DNA of 64,000 nt, from positions 101,692 to 165,691 of the forward strand of contig CAJURU010000006.1 of the NCBI GenBank assembly GCA_910588845.1, in the 5' to 3' direction. The position numbers were made by a program, and so were the translations under genes. The stretch is from an uncultured Lachnospiraceae bacterium. GTDB taxonomy: Bacteria > Bacillota > Clostridia > Lachnospirales > Lachnospiraceae. Numbering within the stretch: position 1 is the first letter of the stretch; every line of letters begins with the position of its first letter. Shown here piece by piece: positions 19,195 to 28,596 of the stretch. A model generated the notes under the pieces. That model was given only the letters and a program-made list of their open reading frames with translations. It was not told the DNA's origin and made no database searches.

Positions 19195-19386
19195 GGGGGT
19201 TGGCGCACTATCATAATTTACAAGGTATAGATTCGTTCAAAAGGTTTACATTGCAAAGCAATGCAAACAATATGCACAAAAATTATCTTGGGAAGCTAAC
19301 TTCCCAGAGTGATTTTTGTGCATTCTGTCTTTGCCGCATAAGCGGCAAGACCTTTTGAATGAGTAAATATATTAGTGCGACAGCCT
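19195..19386 (+). mobile_element. MITE-like element, copy A, in the valS leader
   Basis: This 192 bp segment matches the reverse complement of 45694-45810 in two blocks: GATTCGTTCAAAAGGTTT is identical, and the right half from GCATTCTGTCTTTGCC to GCGACAGCC differs at only a few bases. Imperfect terminal inverted repeats are visible (GGGGGTTGGCGCACTA against TTAGTGCGACAGCC). Copy A carries an extra 72 nt (19248-19319) that forms most of a hairpin with TGCACAAAAAT and ATTTTTGTGCA arms (19273-19322). No coding sequence is present. The GGCTGTCGC end recalls IS1182/ISL3-type termini from memory, which is not certain. Confidence 0.8.
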
Positions 19387-19412
19387 CTATTTTAAATAAG
19401 GAGAAAATTACC

Positions 19413-22061
19413 ATGAGCAAAGAACTGGCGAAAACATACGATCCCAAGGATATTGAGGACCGTCTTTACCAGAAATGGGAGGAGAATAAATATTTCCATG
19501 CTGAGGCAGACAGAAACAGAAAGCCGTTTACGATTGTGATGCCTCCACCCAATATTACCGGGCAGCTTCATATGGGGCATGCACTGGACAATACGATGCA
19601 GGATATTCTGATTCGCTATAAGCGTATGCAGGGTTATAATGCGTTGTGGCAGCCGGGCACGGACCATGCTTCTATTTCCACTGAGGTCAAGGTAATAGAA
19701 TCGTTAAGGGAGCAGGGCATTGACAAGAATGACCTGGGACGGGACGGATTCTTAGAGAAAGTTTGGGAATGGAAGGAAGAGTACGGCGGGCGTATCATCC
19801 GCCAGCTCAAGAAGATGGGTTCTTCCGCAGATTGGGACAGGGAGCGTTTCACGATGGACGAGGGATGTTCCAGGGCGGTGCAGGATGTATTTATCAAATT
19901 GTATGAGAAAGGCTTGATTTATAAAGGTTCGCGGATTGTCAACTGGTGTCCGGTCTGTAAGACGTCCATCTCGGACGCAGAGGTGGAGCATGAGGAGCAG
20001 GACGGATTCTTCTGGCACATCAATTATCCAGTCAAGGGTGAGGAAGGAAGGTTTGTGGAGATTGCCACAACCAGGCCGGAGACGCTTTTAGGCGATACGG
20101 CGGTTGCTGTCAACCCGGAGGATGAGCGTTACAAAGACATCATCGGCAAGACGCTGGTTCTGCCTTTGGTGGGACGTGAGATTCCGGTCGTGGCGGATCA
20201 TTATGTGGATAAAGAATTTGGCACGGGATGTGTGAAGATTACACCGGCGCATGACCCGAACGATTTCGAGGTCGGCAAACGCCACAATCTGCCAGAAATT
20301 AATGTATTGAACGATGACGCTACGATCAATGCCAACGGCGGCAAATATCAGGGCATGGATCGCTATGAAGCGAGAAAACGGATGGTGCAGGAGTTGGAAG
20401 AACAGGGGCTTCTGGTAAAGATAGTGCCTCATTCCCACAATGTGGGGACGCATGACCGTTGCAGCACTACGGTGGAGCCGATGGTGAAGCAGCAGTGGTT
20501 TGTGAAGATGGACGAGCTGATTAAACCAGCCGTGGAAGCAGTCAAAAACGGTGAGATTAAGCTGCTGCCGGAACGTATGGATAAGACATATTTTAATTGG
20601 ACCGATAATATTAGGGATTGGTGTATTTCCAGGCAGCTCTGGTGGGGGCACCGGATTCCGGCTTATTACTGTGCAGACTGCGGGGAATTCGTAGTTGCCA
20701 GGGAGAATCCCGGCAAATGCCCGAAATGCGGCTGTGAGCATATGACGCAGGATGAGGACACTTTAGATACCTGGTTTTCCTCCGCGCTGTGGCCGTTCTC
20801 TACATTGGGATGGCCCGAGAAGACAGAAGACCTTGATTATTTCTATCCCAATGACGTTTTAGTGACGGGGTATGACATTATTTTCTTCTGGGTTATCCGC
20901 ATGATTTTTTCCGGCTATGAGCAGATGGGGGAGGCGCCCTTCCACACCGTATTGTTCCATGGCCTGGTGCGCGATGCAAAGGGGCGTAAAATGAGTAAAT
21001 CCCTTGGCAACGGTATAGATCCCCTGGAGGTTATTGATAAATATGGCGCGGATGCTTTGCGGCTGACGCTTATTACCGGTAATGCGCCGGGAAATGATAT
21101 GCGCTTCTATTGGGAGCGCGTGGAGTCGGCAAGGAATTTTGCCAATAAAGTGTGGAATGCCTCCCGTTTCATCATGATGAATATTGTTGAGGGGGAGGTC
21201 GCAGAGCCCTCGCTGGAAGAGCTTAGGACGGGGGATAAGTGGATTCTTTCTAAGGTCAACACGCTGGCGAAAGACGTTACCGAGAATATGGATAAATTTG
21301 AGCTGGGTATTGCCGTACAGAAAGTTTATGATTTTATCTGGGATGAATTCTGCGACTGGTACATTGAGATTGCCAAAGCCAGGATGTCCAGGAAAGAGGA
21401 AGATCCGGAATCGGCAAAAGCCGCCATGTGGACGCTGAAGACGGTGCTGATAGAGGCATTGAAGCTGCTTCATCCCTATATGCCGTTTATCACAGAAGAG
21501 ATTTTCTGCACGCTGCAGGATAAAGAGCCTACGATTATGCTGTCCGAGTGGCCGAAATACCGTGAGGATTACCATTTTCCGGCTGCCGAGGAGGCGGTAG
21601 AACATGTGAAAGACCTCGTGAAAGGAATCCGCAATGTGAAAACGGAGATGGAGGTGCCGCCCAGCAGGAAGGCGAAAGTATTTATTGTCACCGAGGATGC
21701 AGGGCTTCGCGAGACGTTTGAGAACATGCAGAGCGCCTATAGACTGCTTGCCGGCGTAAGCGAAGTTAAGGTGCAGGCAGATAAGTTAGGTATCGGCGAG
21801 GACGCCGTATCTGTTGTGATTCCGGGCGCGGTGGTTTACCTTCCGCTCGAGGATCTTGTGGACCTTGAAAAAGAAAAGGAACGCCTTTTAAAAGAGAAGG
21901 AGAAGCTGGCCGGCGAACTTACACGTTCAAAGGGTATGCTTTCCAACGAGAAATTCTTAAACCGTGCGCCGAAGGCAAAGGTTCAGGAAGAACGGGACAA
22001 ACTTGCCAAGTATGAACAAATGATGGCGCAGGTGGAAGAACGTTTGAGCCAGATGAAGTAG
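19413..22061 (+). CDS. valS: valyl-tRNA synthetase
   Basis: Charges tRNA-Val with valine in the cytosol. The 882 residues match the family. The class I motifs are present: HMGH at residues 53-56 (HIGH) and KMSKS near 526-530. A CP1 editing region lies between, followed by the anticodon-binding domain and the C-terminal coiled-coil arm (KEKERLLKEKEKLAGEL) typical of ValRS. I chose ATG 19413 because AAGGAG lies just upstream; the upstream ATG at 19359 is inside the MITE. Clostridial valS is often under T-box control, but no intact T-box is visible here; see the findings. Confidence 0.97.
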   Translation: MSKELAKTYDPKDIEDRLYQKWEENKYFHAEADRNRKPFTIVMPPPNITGQLHMGHALDNTMQDILIRYKRMQGYNALWQPGTDHASISTEVKVIESLREQGIDKNDLGRDGFLEKVWEWKEEYGGRIIRQLKKMGSSADWDRERFTMDEGCSRAVQDVFIKLYEKGLIYKGSRIVNWCPVCKTSISDAEVEHEEQDGFFWHINYPVKGEEGRFVEIATTRPETLLGDTAVAVNPEDERYKDIIGKTLVLPLVGREIPVVADHYVDKEFGTGCVKITPAHDPNDFEVGKRHNLPEINVLNDDATINANGGKYQGMDRYEARKRMVQELEEQGLLVKIVPHSHNVGTHDRCSTTVEPMVKQQWFVKMDELIKPAVEAVKNGEIKLLPERMDKTYFNWTDNIRDWCISRQLWWGHRIPAYYCADCGEFVVARENPGKCPKCGCEHMTQDEDTLDTWFSSALWPFSTLGWPEKTEDLDYFYPNDVLVTGYDIIFFWVIRMIFSGYEQMGEAPFHTVLFHGLVRDAKGRKMSKSLGNGIDPLEVIDKYGADALRLTLITGNAPGNDMRFYWERVESARNFANKVWNASRFIMMNIVEGEVAEPSLEELRTGDKWILSKVNTLAKDVTENMDKFELGIAVQKVYDFIWDEFCDWYIEIAKARMSRKEEDPESAKAAMWTLKTVLIEALKLLHPYMPFITEEIFCTLQDKEPTIMLSEWPKYREDYHFPAAEEAVEHVKDLVKGIRNVKTEMEVPPSRKAKVFIVTEDAGLRETFENMQSAYRLLAGVSEVKVQADKLGIGEDAVSVVIPGAVVYLPLEDLVDLEKEKERLLKEKEKLAGELTRSKGMLSNEKFLNRAPKAKVQEERDKLAKYEQMMAQVEERLSQMK

Positions 22062-22155
22062 AACAATGGAGATTGCTTAACATGAATAGACGACGGCGCG
22101 GGCATATGAATGTCTCAGCCAGAGGAAGCAGATAAATCTAAGGAGGAAACCGGAA

Positions 22156-23229
22156 ATGGACAAAGATATGCATAATAAGCCCAGGAAAGGAAAGACCAGC
22201 AGGAAGAAGCGCCAGAAGCGCAAGATTATCTTAGCGATCATTGTTATTTTGCTGGCGTTCATTTTGATTCCTGTTGCATTTTTCGTCAGCAAATACGATA
22301 AGATGCCTAAGGTTGTCATCAACGACAAAGACGTTAAGATTAATGAGCTGACCCCGGAAACAGAGAAGGCAATGGAAGGCTATAAGAATATTGCGCTGTT
22401 TGGCCTGGATAACCGCTCTATGGGCAGCCTGGAGAGGGGGAACAGCGATACGATTATTGTAGTCAGTATCAATCAGAAAAGCGGGGAAATCAAGATGGCT
22501 TCCGTTTATCGCGATACTTACCTGGATATTGACGAGAATAAGTTCCGCAAGGCAAATGCGGCGTATGCTAACGGCGGCCCCAAACAGGCAATCGACATGC
22601 TCAATAAGAATTTAGACCTGAACATCACGGATTATGTCAGCGTGGATTTCAGCGCGTTGGTGGAAGCAGTAGACCTTTTGGGCGGAATTGAACTTGATAA
22701 ACTGGAAGCGGACGAGGCCAAATGGCTCAACGCTTATGTGACAGACACAGTGAAAAATACCGGGTATGACGAATATGTGTCTCCCGTTTCAGCAGGCGAG
22801 AATGTGCACTTAAACGGTATACAGGCTACCGCCTATGCACGAATCCGTTATGTCGGCCTTGATTATGGGCGTACCGAGCGTCAGCGGACCGTGATTACCA
22901 AGATGTTTGAGAAGGCAAAGCAATGTGATTTGGTGACTTTGAACAAGATGATGGATGAGATGCTTCCGCAGATTTCCACGAGTTTGAGCCCAACGGAAAT
23001 GATTGGCCTTGCTTCCGGCGTCGCCAAGTATCATATGGGTGAGAATACCGGCTTCCCGTTCGACAAGGAATCACATGATGTGGGAAGCATGGGGGACATG
23101 GTAATTCCGCTGGATTTAGAGCAGAATGTAATTCAGCTGCATAAGTTTTTATATGCAAATGAAGCGTACACGCCCTCCCAGACAGTGAAAGATTTGAGCG
23201 CGACCATCCATGCGAATACAGGGTATTAA
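22156..23229 (+). CDS. LytR-CpsA-Psr (LCP) family glycopolymer ligase
   Basis: LCP enzymes move lipid-linked glycopolymers (teichoic-acid-like or capsular) to peptidoglycan outside the membrane. The 357-residue product has a Lys/Arg-rich N-terminus, one TM helix (about 25-46) and an extracytoplasmic LCP domain. Signature blocks are LFGLDNRSMGSLERGNSDTI, the VYRDTYLDI motif with the conserved Arg and Asp, and RTERQRTVITKM. AAGGAGG lies 9 nt before the ATG. A second LCP gene (36857-37981) closes this cell-surface island, so the two probably serve related polymers. Confidence 0.93.
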   Translation: MDKDMHNKPRKGKTSRKKRQKRKIILAIIVILLAFILIPVAFFVSKYDKMPKVVINDKDVKINELTPETEKAMEGYKNIALFGLDNRSMGSLERGNSDTIIVVSINQKSGEIKMASVYRDTYLDIDENKFRKANAAYANGGPKQAIDMLNKNLDLNITDYVSVDFSALVEAVDLLGGIELDKLEADEAKWLNAYVTDTVKNTGYDEYVSPVSAGENVHLNGIQATAYARIRYVGLDYGRTERQRTVITKMFEKAKQCDLVTLNKMMDEMLPQISTSLSPTEMIGLASGVAKYHMGENTGFPFDKESHDVGSMGDMVIPLDLEQNVIQLHKFLYANEAYTPSQTVKDLSATIHANTGY

Positions 23230-23236
23230 AATTCGG

Positions 23237-23266
23237 TTGACAAGGGCTTCGCTTCAAGCGTATGAT
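23237..23266 (+). promoter_or_regulatory. putative promoter of the FN3 protein gene
   Basis: Consensus TTGACA at 23237-23242, an 18 bp spacer and TATGAT at 23261-23266, about 60 nt before the next start codon. Confidence 0.5.
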
Positions 23267-23325
23267 GTTGTTGAAAGGTATTAATTGCCATAGTCATATG
23301 TTTATAAGAGAAGAGGAGAATTTTA

Positions 23326-24564
23326 ATGAGAGAAGCATGGAAGAATTTTAAGTTATGCGTCCTGGCAGCAGCATGCGTGCTGCTGTTGGGCGTGGGAGTG
23401 AGCACAGAGGCGTCTGAACCCGCGCCTGCACAGGTTCAGAAATTAGAACAGATAGGAGGGAATATCAGTTCTGTCAAAATTAGCTGGAATGCGGTGATTG
23501 AGGACAATATCCGTTATAAGGTTGAATTGTCTGAAACTATCGGATTTTCCAGTATGCGCTCAGAGATTGCCAAAGGACCGGAAACGACCTTTGCCGGTCT
23601 TTCGGCAGGCAAAGATTATTACGTGCGAGTGTCTGCATTTAATTACAAAACTAATGTTTATGGCAAGCCGTCCAAAACATTAAAGGTAGTGACTGCGCCG
23701 GAAGGAAGCAGTACGCAGGATTTCAGGCAGACAGATGCAGGAACGGCAAGCATTACGCTCAAATGGAATAAGAATCAGAGAGCGAATGCATACCAGCTTG
23801 AATATTATAAATCAGGTGACGGCAATAACAGAAAGATAATTAGGCTTGAGGACGTGCGGACTTATACGGTTAAGAGACTTGCAAGAGAGACGGAATACAC
23901 CTTCAGATTATATCCGGTGAGGAAAAGCGCAAGCGGTTACCGAGCTGTAAGCGGGACATATAGCGCCATTTATGGCCGCCCAGTGCCAGGCAAGGTAACA
24001 GGCCTTACAGCTGTTTTCAGCAGTCCAAGCGATACAAAATTGAATTTGTCATGGAACAAACGCGAACATGCAGATTGTTATCAATATCAGATTTATACGG
24101 CGTCCAGGAAGAAAGATAAGAAGCTGCTAACCGGGAAGATAGGCATTAATGGGAGCAGTCAGAGCCTTTCTGACAATAAATTGCAAAAGGCGCAATTTCT
24201 CAAAGTGAGGATACGCGGAGGTGTGAATCTAAGTAGCGGTACGAAATATGGTGTATGGTCTGGCTGGCTGTATTTTTCTAAGCAGCCGGAGATAAGTATT
24301 AAGAATGTGAGAGGCGGTCAGAAGCTGAACTGGAAAAAAGTCCCTGGTGCGGATAGTTATACCGTGAAGATTTCCCAGGAGAAAAGGTCTGGTTATAAAA
24401 AGGTTCAAACGGTGTCGAGGACATCTATAACAGTGGCAAAATGCGGGAAGTCTGCTTTAAGGTCCGGTAAGACATATTATTACACGGTAGTGGCAAATAA
24501 GAAAGCAGGAAAGAAAACGTACCATGGAAGCAAAACACATTGCTATAGTTTGGTTTACAGATAA
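23326..24564 (+). CDS. secreted fibronectin type III repeat protein
   Basis: The 412-residue product has a signal peptide (about 1-30, ending VSTEASE) and then about four FN3-type beta-sandwich units. Repeating features are a Trp early in each unit (ISWNAV, LKWNKN, LSWNKR, LNWKKV) and a YYVRV or YYYTVVA strand late in each unit. There is no catalytic domain, no LPXTG and no lipobox. It probably is an adhesin or wall-associated scaffold. The same FN3 type occurs in the two hydrolases downstream, so the three form a family of related exported proteins. Confidence 0.75.
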   Translation: MREAWKNFKLCVLAAACVLLLGVGVSTEASEPAPAQVQKLEQIGGNISSVKISWNAVIEDNIRYKVELSETIGFSSMRSEIAKGPETTFAGLSAGKDYYVRVSAFNYKTNVYGKPSKTLKVVTAPEGSSTQDFRQTDAGTASITLKWNKNQRANAYQLEYYKSGDGNNRKIIRLEDVRTYTVKRLARETEYTFRLYPVRKSASGYRAVSGTYSAIYGRPVPGKVTGLTAVFSSPSDTKLNLSWNKREHADCYQYQIYTASRKKDKKLLTGKIGINGSSQSLSDNKLQKAQFLKVRIRGGVNLSSGTKYGVWSGWLYFSKQPEISIKNVRGGQKLNWKKVPGADSYTVKISQEKRSGYKKVQTVSRTSITVAKCGKSALRSGKTYYYTVVANKKAGKKTYHGSKTHCYSLVYR

Positions 24565-24599
24565 CATAGCAGTGATGGGAAGGGTGTAAGGCCGGACAG

Positions 24600-25536
24600 A
24601 TGAGAGGTAAGCCGGAACAGTTTATAGAGTCGATGGGCAAGGCAAATTTGACCGACAGGGCAAGATATTGTTTTCTGGAAGTCTTTTTGGGATGCGTACA
24701 TTTTCTTTTGGCAGGGGTTGGCATGTTGTTTGGGATGGAGCTACGGTTTTTCTACATACAACCTGGTCATGATTCCTGTGATGCTTGCTATGGTGTATTT
24801 AATGGAGCATGGCTGGAATTCCAGCAAATATTCGATATTATGTACATTGATTAACTGTGTTTCCACATTGCTCTTTTGCTGGCTTCTCTATAGAGGGAAT
24901 CCTGTCTATTATTATCCTGTGCCCACAGATCTGAGTGTTTCTTTCTTTAATAACATTATGGGATTTCTGCTGCTTTCCAGTTTTAGCGTTCTGTTTATCC
25001 TGGAACTGTCGGCAAACCGCAAAAAGCTACAGGCGAGGAATCAGGAGTTGGCGCAGCTGGCGAACTATGATGAGCTGACGAAGCTGAGAAACCGCAGGAG
25101 TATTCTCAGTAAATGGAAGGGCCTTAGCCGTCGTGATTACTGCGTAGTAATGGGAGATGTCGACGATTTTAAGAAGATTAATGATACATATGGACATGAG
25201 CAGGGAGACGAGGTCTTGAAGTTGATTGCCGACAGTATGTCCGGGGCAGTAGATGCGATTGATTATGTCAGCCGTTGGGGCGGGGAAGAATTTCTGATGA
25301 TTGTTTTTGGCAATATCGCCTATGCCCTCAAAGTTGTGGACAGAATTCAGCAGCAACTGCGGACAGCAGATATGCGGGCGGATGGACAGAAACTGACGGT
25401 GACAATGACGTTTGGCGTCTGTGAGTGTTCGGAGGTTTCTGGCGTAGACATTGATGAGATTATCCGTCGTGCAGGTCAAAGGCTCTACCTTGGGAAGACG
25501 AGCGGCAAGAACTGTATCAAAATTCGTGATGAATAA
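24600..25536 (+). pseudogene. diguanylate cyclase (GGDEF) gene with an N-terminal frameshift
   Basis: A GGDEF domain makes c-di-GMP from two GTP. The catalytic domain is intact at the C-terminus, with the active-site signature RWGGEEF and the DDFKKINDTYGHEQGD block. The N-terminal membrane part is split between two frames: one begins at ATG 24600 (MRGKPEQFIESM) and is good to about 24730; the other continues as GWSYGFSTYNLVMIPVMLA to the end. Removing one A near 24734 would join them as LFGWSYGFSTYN. The surviving frame could start at TTG 24718, lacking the first helices. It is either a sequencing error or a recent inactivation. Confidence 0.7.
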
Positions 25537-25596
25537 TGTCTGTATCTGGGTTTCACTTCGAGTCCCATAACGTATGTAAAATGTAAAATATATCTT

Positions 25597-25703
25597 AAAA
25601 AGGTTATTGCAAAAGATGGTTTCATACAATATATGGTGTGTGTTTCGGACAGCCATGGCACATATATTGTATGCGGATTGTTTTTGGCAATAACCTCTTT
25701 TTT
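25597..25703 (+). terminator. long imperfect hairpin with T-run, terminator or MITE-like
   Basis: AAAAAGGTTATTGC (25597-25610) pairs with GGCAATAACCT (25686-25696), and an inner perfect 13 bp stem CATACAATATATG/CATATATTGTATG (25623-25635 with 25661-25673) follows after an asymmetric bulge. Six Ts follow at 25698-25703. It ends the GGDEF transcript. The size, over 95 bp, is large for a simple terminator. Confidence 0.65.
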
Positions 25704-25792
25704 CCAGTTATTTCTGTAGGTTGTTTTTCAAAAAAAAGTGTGATAGAATTAACGCGAATTATGAAAACCAATGTTGAAATGGAGTGAGAAAA

Positions 25793-28579
25793 GTGGGATC
25801 GTTTAGAAAATGGTTAGCAGCTTTCCTGACGGTATGCATGGCCGTAACATCTGTAGGGATCAATGTACGGGCGCAGAATATACCGGAAGATATGGCAGAG
25901 GCATCGCAGGAATTCAGCGCTGTTGCTGAGGAGTATGCGGAGGAAAGCGAGAAGGGACAAGAAGAGGATAACAGGAAGCAGGCAGAAAGCGAGAAGGGAC
26001 AAGAAGAGGATAGCGGGAAGCAGGCAGAAGCAGGAACATTGAACTTTCTTATGATGGACAGCGCGTCTGTTCAGACGCCCGGCGTGCAGAATATCGCAGT
26101 CAGTCTTGGGCAGGAGAGTATGATTTTGGAAGGGGCAGAGCTTACATATCGCAGAGTTTCTGACGGGAGCGAGTTTGCAGTGGAGGCGGCAGAGTTTGCA
26201 GGTAATATGGTAAAATTTGCCATTTCTTATACAGACAAATCGCAGGCCGGCGTTTATGAGCTTACCGGCGTACGTTATCAGGCGCAGGGTAAGTCTTATG
26301 AAGTTTTTTTTGACGATTTGGGTATGGAGGTAAACTTTGGCGTCAACCAGGAGAATGATACGGAACCGGATGAAATGTTGCTTGATGAGGAAATTTTGCA
26401 GGAATTAGAAGCGAACGTCGTGACGATGGATGAAAACGGCAACACTGTCTCAGAGCAGTCTATGGAGGACGTTTTACAGGGGGCGCAGTCTGCCAATGCG
26501 AGGACGCGCGCTGGCCGGGCGTTTGTCAACGAAATAGAGAAGATGGTGATTGTGCTGGACCCGGGACATGACAGTACGCATGCAGGCGCCCGGGGGAATG
26601 GCTGCAAGGAAGAGGAACTGGTGCTTAAGATCGCGCAGTACTGTAAGACGGAGCTGCAAAAATATTCCGGCGTCAGCGTCTTTATGACAAGAAGCAGTAA
26701 TACTTGTCCCAATGGCGGTTATAAGGTGGATTCCGGGACTTGTAATGCGAGAAGAGTGGAATTTGCAGTGTCTAAAAAGGCGGATGTATATGTGAGTTTT
26801 CATTTGAATTCCAATGCGAGCACAGCGCCTATGGGCGTGGGGGTTTATTATCCCAATAACAATTACCGTCCTCAGATTGGACAGGAGGGCAAGGGACTTG
26901 CCGCCAGTATCTATAAAAAACTGAGCGCGCTGGGACTTTCAACCTGGGCAGGCGGGATTTTGATCCGTAACTCAGAAACCAATACGCTTTATCCCGACGG
27001 TTCCCTGGCTGATTATCTGGGAGTAATACGAAGGAGTAAAGAAGCTGGAATCCCGGCAGTGCTCATAGAACATGCATTTTTAAGCAATGCCTCTGATGTC
27101 AGCCAATTTCTCAACTCAAACGCTAAGTTGAAAAAGCTTGGCATTGCAGATGCGCAGGGAATTGCCAGTTTTTACGGCCTGTCTGTCAAGGGGACAGTCC
27201 CGATGATTGACTGGATACAGTCCAGGAACAGCAAAACATTGCGTGTCAACTGGGAAGGGGCTGCAAACGCCGTCTCCTATGAGGTATACAGAAGTACTTC
27301 GGCGAAGGGGAAATATACAAAACTTGCTGAGGTTAATCAGTGCAGATATGATGATAAGACAGCAAATACAGGGACAACGTACTACTATAAAGTCCGCGCT
27401 GTATTTTCGGACGGCACGAAATCTTCTTATTCTAAAGTGTATTCGGCTGCCGCTCTGGCAAAGCCGGAAATCACCAGTGTCGTTTCCAAAGCCGTCGGCA
27501 AACTCAAACTTACCTGGGGACCTGTCAATGGGGCGTCACTGTTTGAAATCTGGCGGTGCGATCAGCGCGATGGCAAGTATCAGAAAATTGGCGCCACGAA
27601 AGATACGTCTTTTATAGACAAGGATATCGAGACACAGAAGGAATACTTCTATAAAGTACGCGCCCGCGGCGGGGATAAAAACGGCTGCGGCGGCTGCTCT
27701 GATATTTCTTCGGGATGGGCTGTTATGAAGACGTCTATCCGCAATGTCAGTTCCGCGGACAGCACATCGCTGCGCATCCGCTGGAAGAAAGTGGACAATG
27801 CGTATGCTTACCGGATTCAAAGAAGTACTTCCAAAAAGGGGAAATATAAGACGATAGCTAATGTCAAAGGCAATAAAACATCGTATGTGGATAAGGGAGT
27901 GAAAGCGAAAAAGAAATATTATTATAAAGTGCAGGTATTAAACCGTGTGGATGGCAAAAATGGTTACAGCGGCTATTGCAGCGCGGTGGCAGGCAGCACC
28001 ATTACCGGTACGTCTCTCATTTATGTAAAATCCATGAGCAGCTCGGGAATGGAATTGAAATGGAAGAAACATGACGACGCCTATGCGTACAGTATCAAGC
28101 GCAGTACAAAAAAGAACGGAGTTTTTGAGAAGATTGCGGAGATTCGCGACCGCAATATCACACAGTATCAGGACAAGAATATTGTCAGCGGAAAACGCTA
28201 CCATTATGTGGTGGAAGTGATTGTCAGCAAAAAGAAGGTCAAAGGTTACAGCGGAAATTCCAAGTCCAAATCGGCGGTCAATCTGCGTAAGGTCAACATT
28301 GTCTCCATAAAGTCAACGAACAAAGGAAATGTGCTGGCCTGGGACAAAGTGGCAGGCGCCAACTGTTATGAAATTATGCGCAGTACCAAAGAAAGCGGCG
28401 GATTTACGGAGATTGCCAAAGTTCAGGGAGCGGATGTTACGAGTTTTACAGATCAGACTGCGGCCAAGGGTCAGAAGTATTATTACAGAATCCGTGCAGT
28501 CCGCGAAGGGAAATATCCGGGCTACGGCAGCTATGGAAAAGTAGCAGAAAGCGGGGGAAGTAAAGCAAGACGTAAATAG
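25793..28579 (+). CDS. secreted N-acetylmuramoyl-L-alanine amidase with FN3 repeats
   Basis: Cuts the bond between N-acetylmuramic acid and the stem peptide in the wall. The product of about 928 residues has a signal peptide (1 to about 30), an acidic low-complexity tract with a 14-residue repeat, an N-terminal beta domain, then an Amidase_3 domain (about 245-465). Zinc ligands are visible: the His in LDPGHDSTHAGA, the Glu in KEEELVLKIA, the His in YVSFHLNSN; the catalytic Glu is in LIEHAFLSN. Five FN3-type repeats fill the rest. I prefer GTG 25793, with GGAG 8 nt upstream; GTG 25784 is possible. Only 17 nt separate it from the next gene. Confidence 0.88.
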   Translation: MGSFRKWLAAFLTVCMAVTSVGINVRAQNIPEDMAEASQEFSAVAEEYAEESEKGQEEDNRKQAESEKGQEEDSGKQAEAGTLNFLMMDSASVQTPGVQNIAVSLGQESMILEGAELTYRRVSDGSEFAVEAAEFAGNMVKFAISYTDKSQAGVYELTGVRYQAQGKSYEVFFDDLGMEVNFGVNQENDTEPDEMLLDEEILQELEANVVTMDENGNTVSEQSMEDVLQGAQSANARTRAGRAFVNEIEKMVIVLDPGHDSTHAGARGNGCKEEELVLKIAQYCKTELQKYSGVSVFMTRSSNTCPNGGYKVDSGTCNARRVEFAVSKKADVYVSFHLNSNASTAPMGVGVYYPNNNYRPQIGQEGKGLAASIYKKLSALGLSTWAGGILIRNSETNTLYPDGSLADYLGVIRRSKEAGIPAVLIEHAFLSNASDVSQFLNSNAKLKKLGIADAQGIASFYGLSVKGTVPMIDWIQSRNSKTLRVNWEGAANAVSYEVYRSTSAKGKYTKLAEVNQCRYDDKTANTGTTYYYKVRAVFSDGTKSSYSKVYSAAALAKPEITSVVSKAVGKLKLTWGPVNGASLFEIWRCDQRDGKYQKIGATKDTSFIDKDIETQKEYFYKVRARGGDKNGCGGCSDISSGWAVMKTSIRNVSSADSTSLRIRWKKVDNAYAYRIQRSTSKKGKYKTIANVKGNKTSYVDKGVKAKKKYYYKVQVLNRVDGKNGYSGYCSAVAGSTITGTSLIYVKSMSSSGMELKWKKHDDAYAYSIKRSTKKNGVFEKIAEIRDRNITQYQDKNIVSGKRYHYVVEVIVSKKKVKGYSGNSKSKSAVNLRKVNIVSIKSTNKGNVLAWDKVAGANCYEIMRSTKESGGFTEIAKVQGADVTSFTDQTAAKGQKYYYRIRAVREGKYPGYGSYGKVAESGGSKARRK
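25943..26026 (+). repeat. 42 bp direct repeat in the amidase gene
   Basis: Two tandem units, 25943-25984 and 25985-26026, differ at very few bases and encode ESEKGQEEDNRKQA and ESEKGQEEDSGKQA, an acidic linker after the signal peptide. Confidence 0.9.
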
Positions 28580-28596
28580 ATGGAGGAAAAAAGGAT

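Noticed and set aside
22082..22135. 17-codon frame between valS and the LCP gene
   Set aside because: No ribosome binding site at a proper distance and no recognisable features; likely non-coding.
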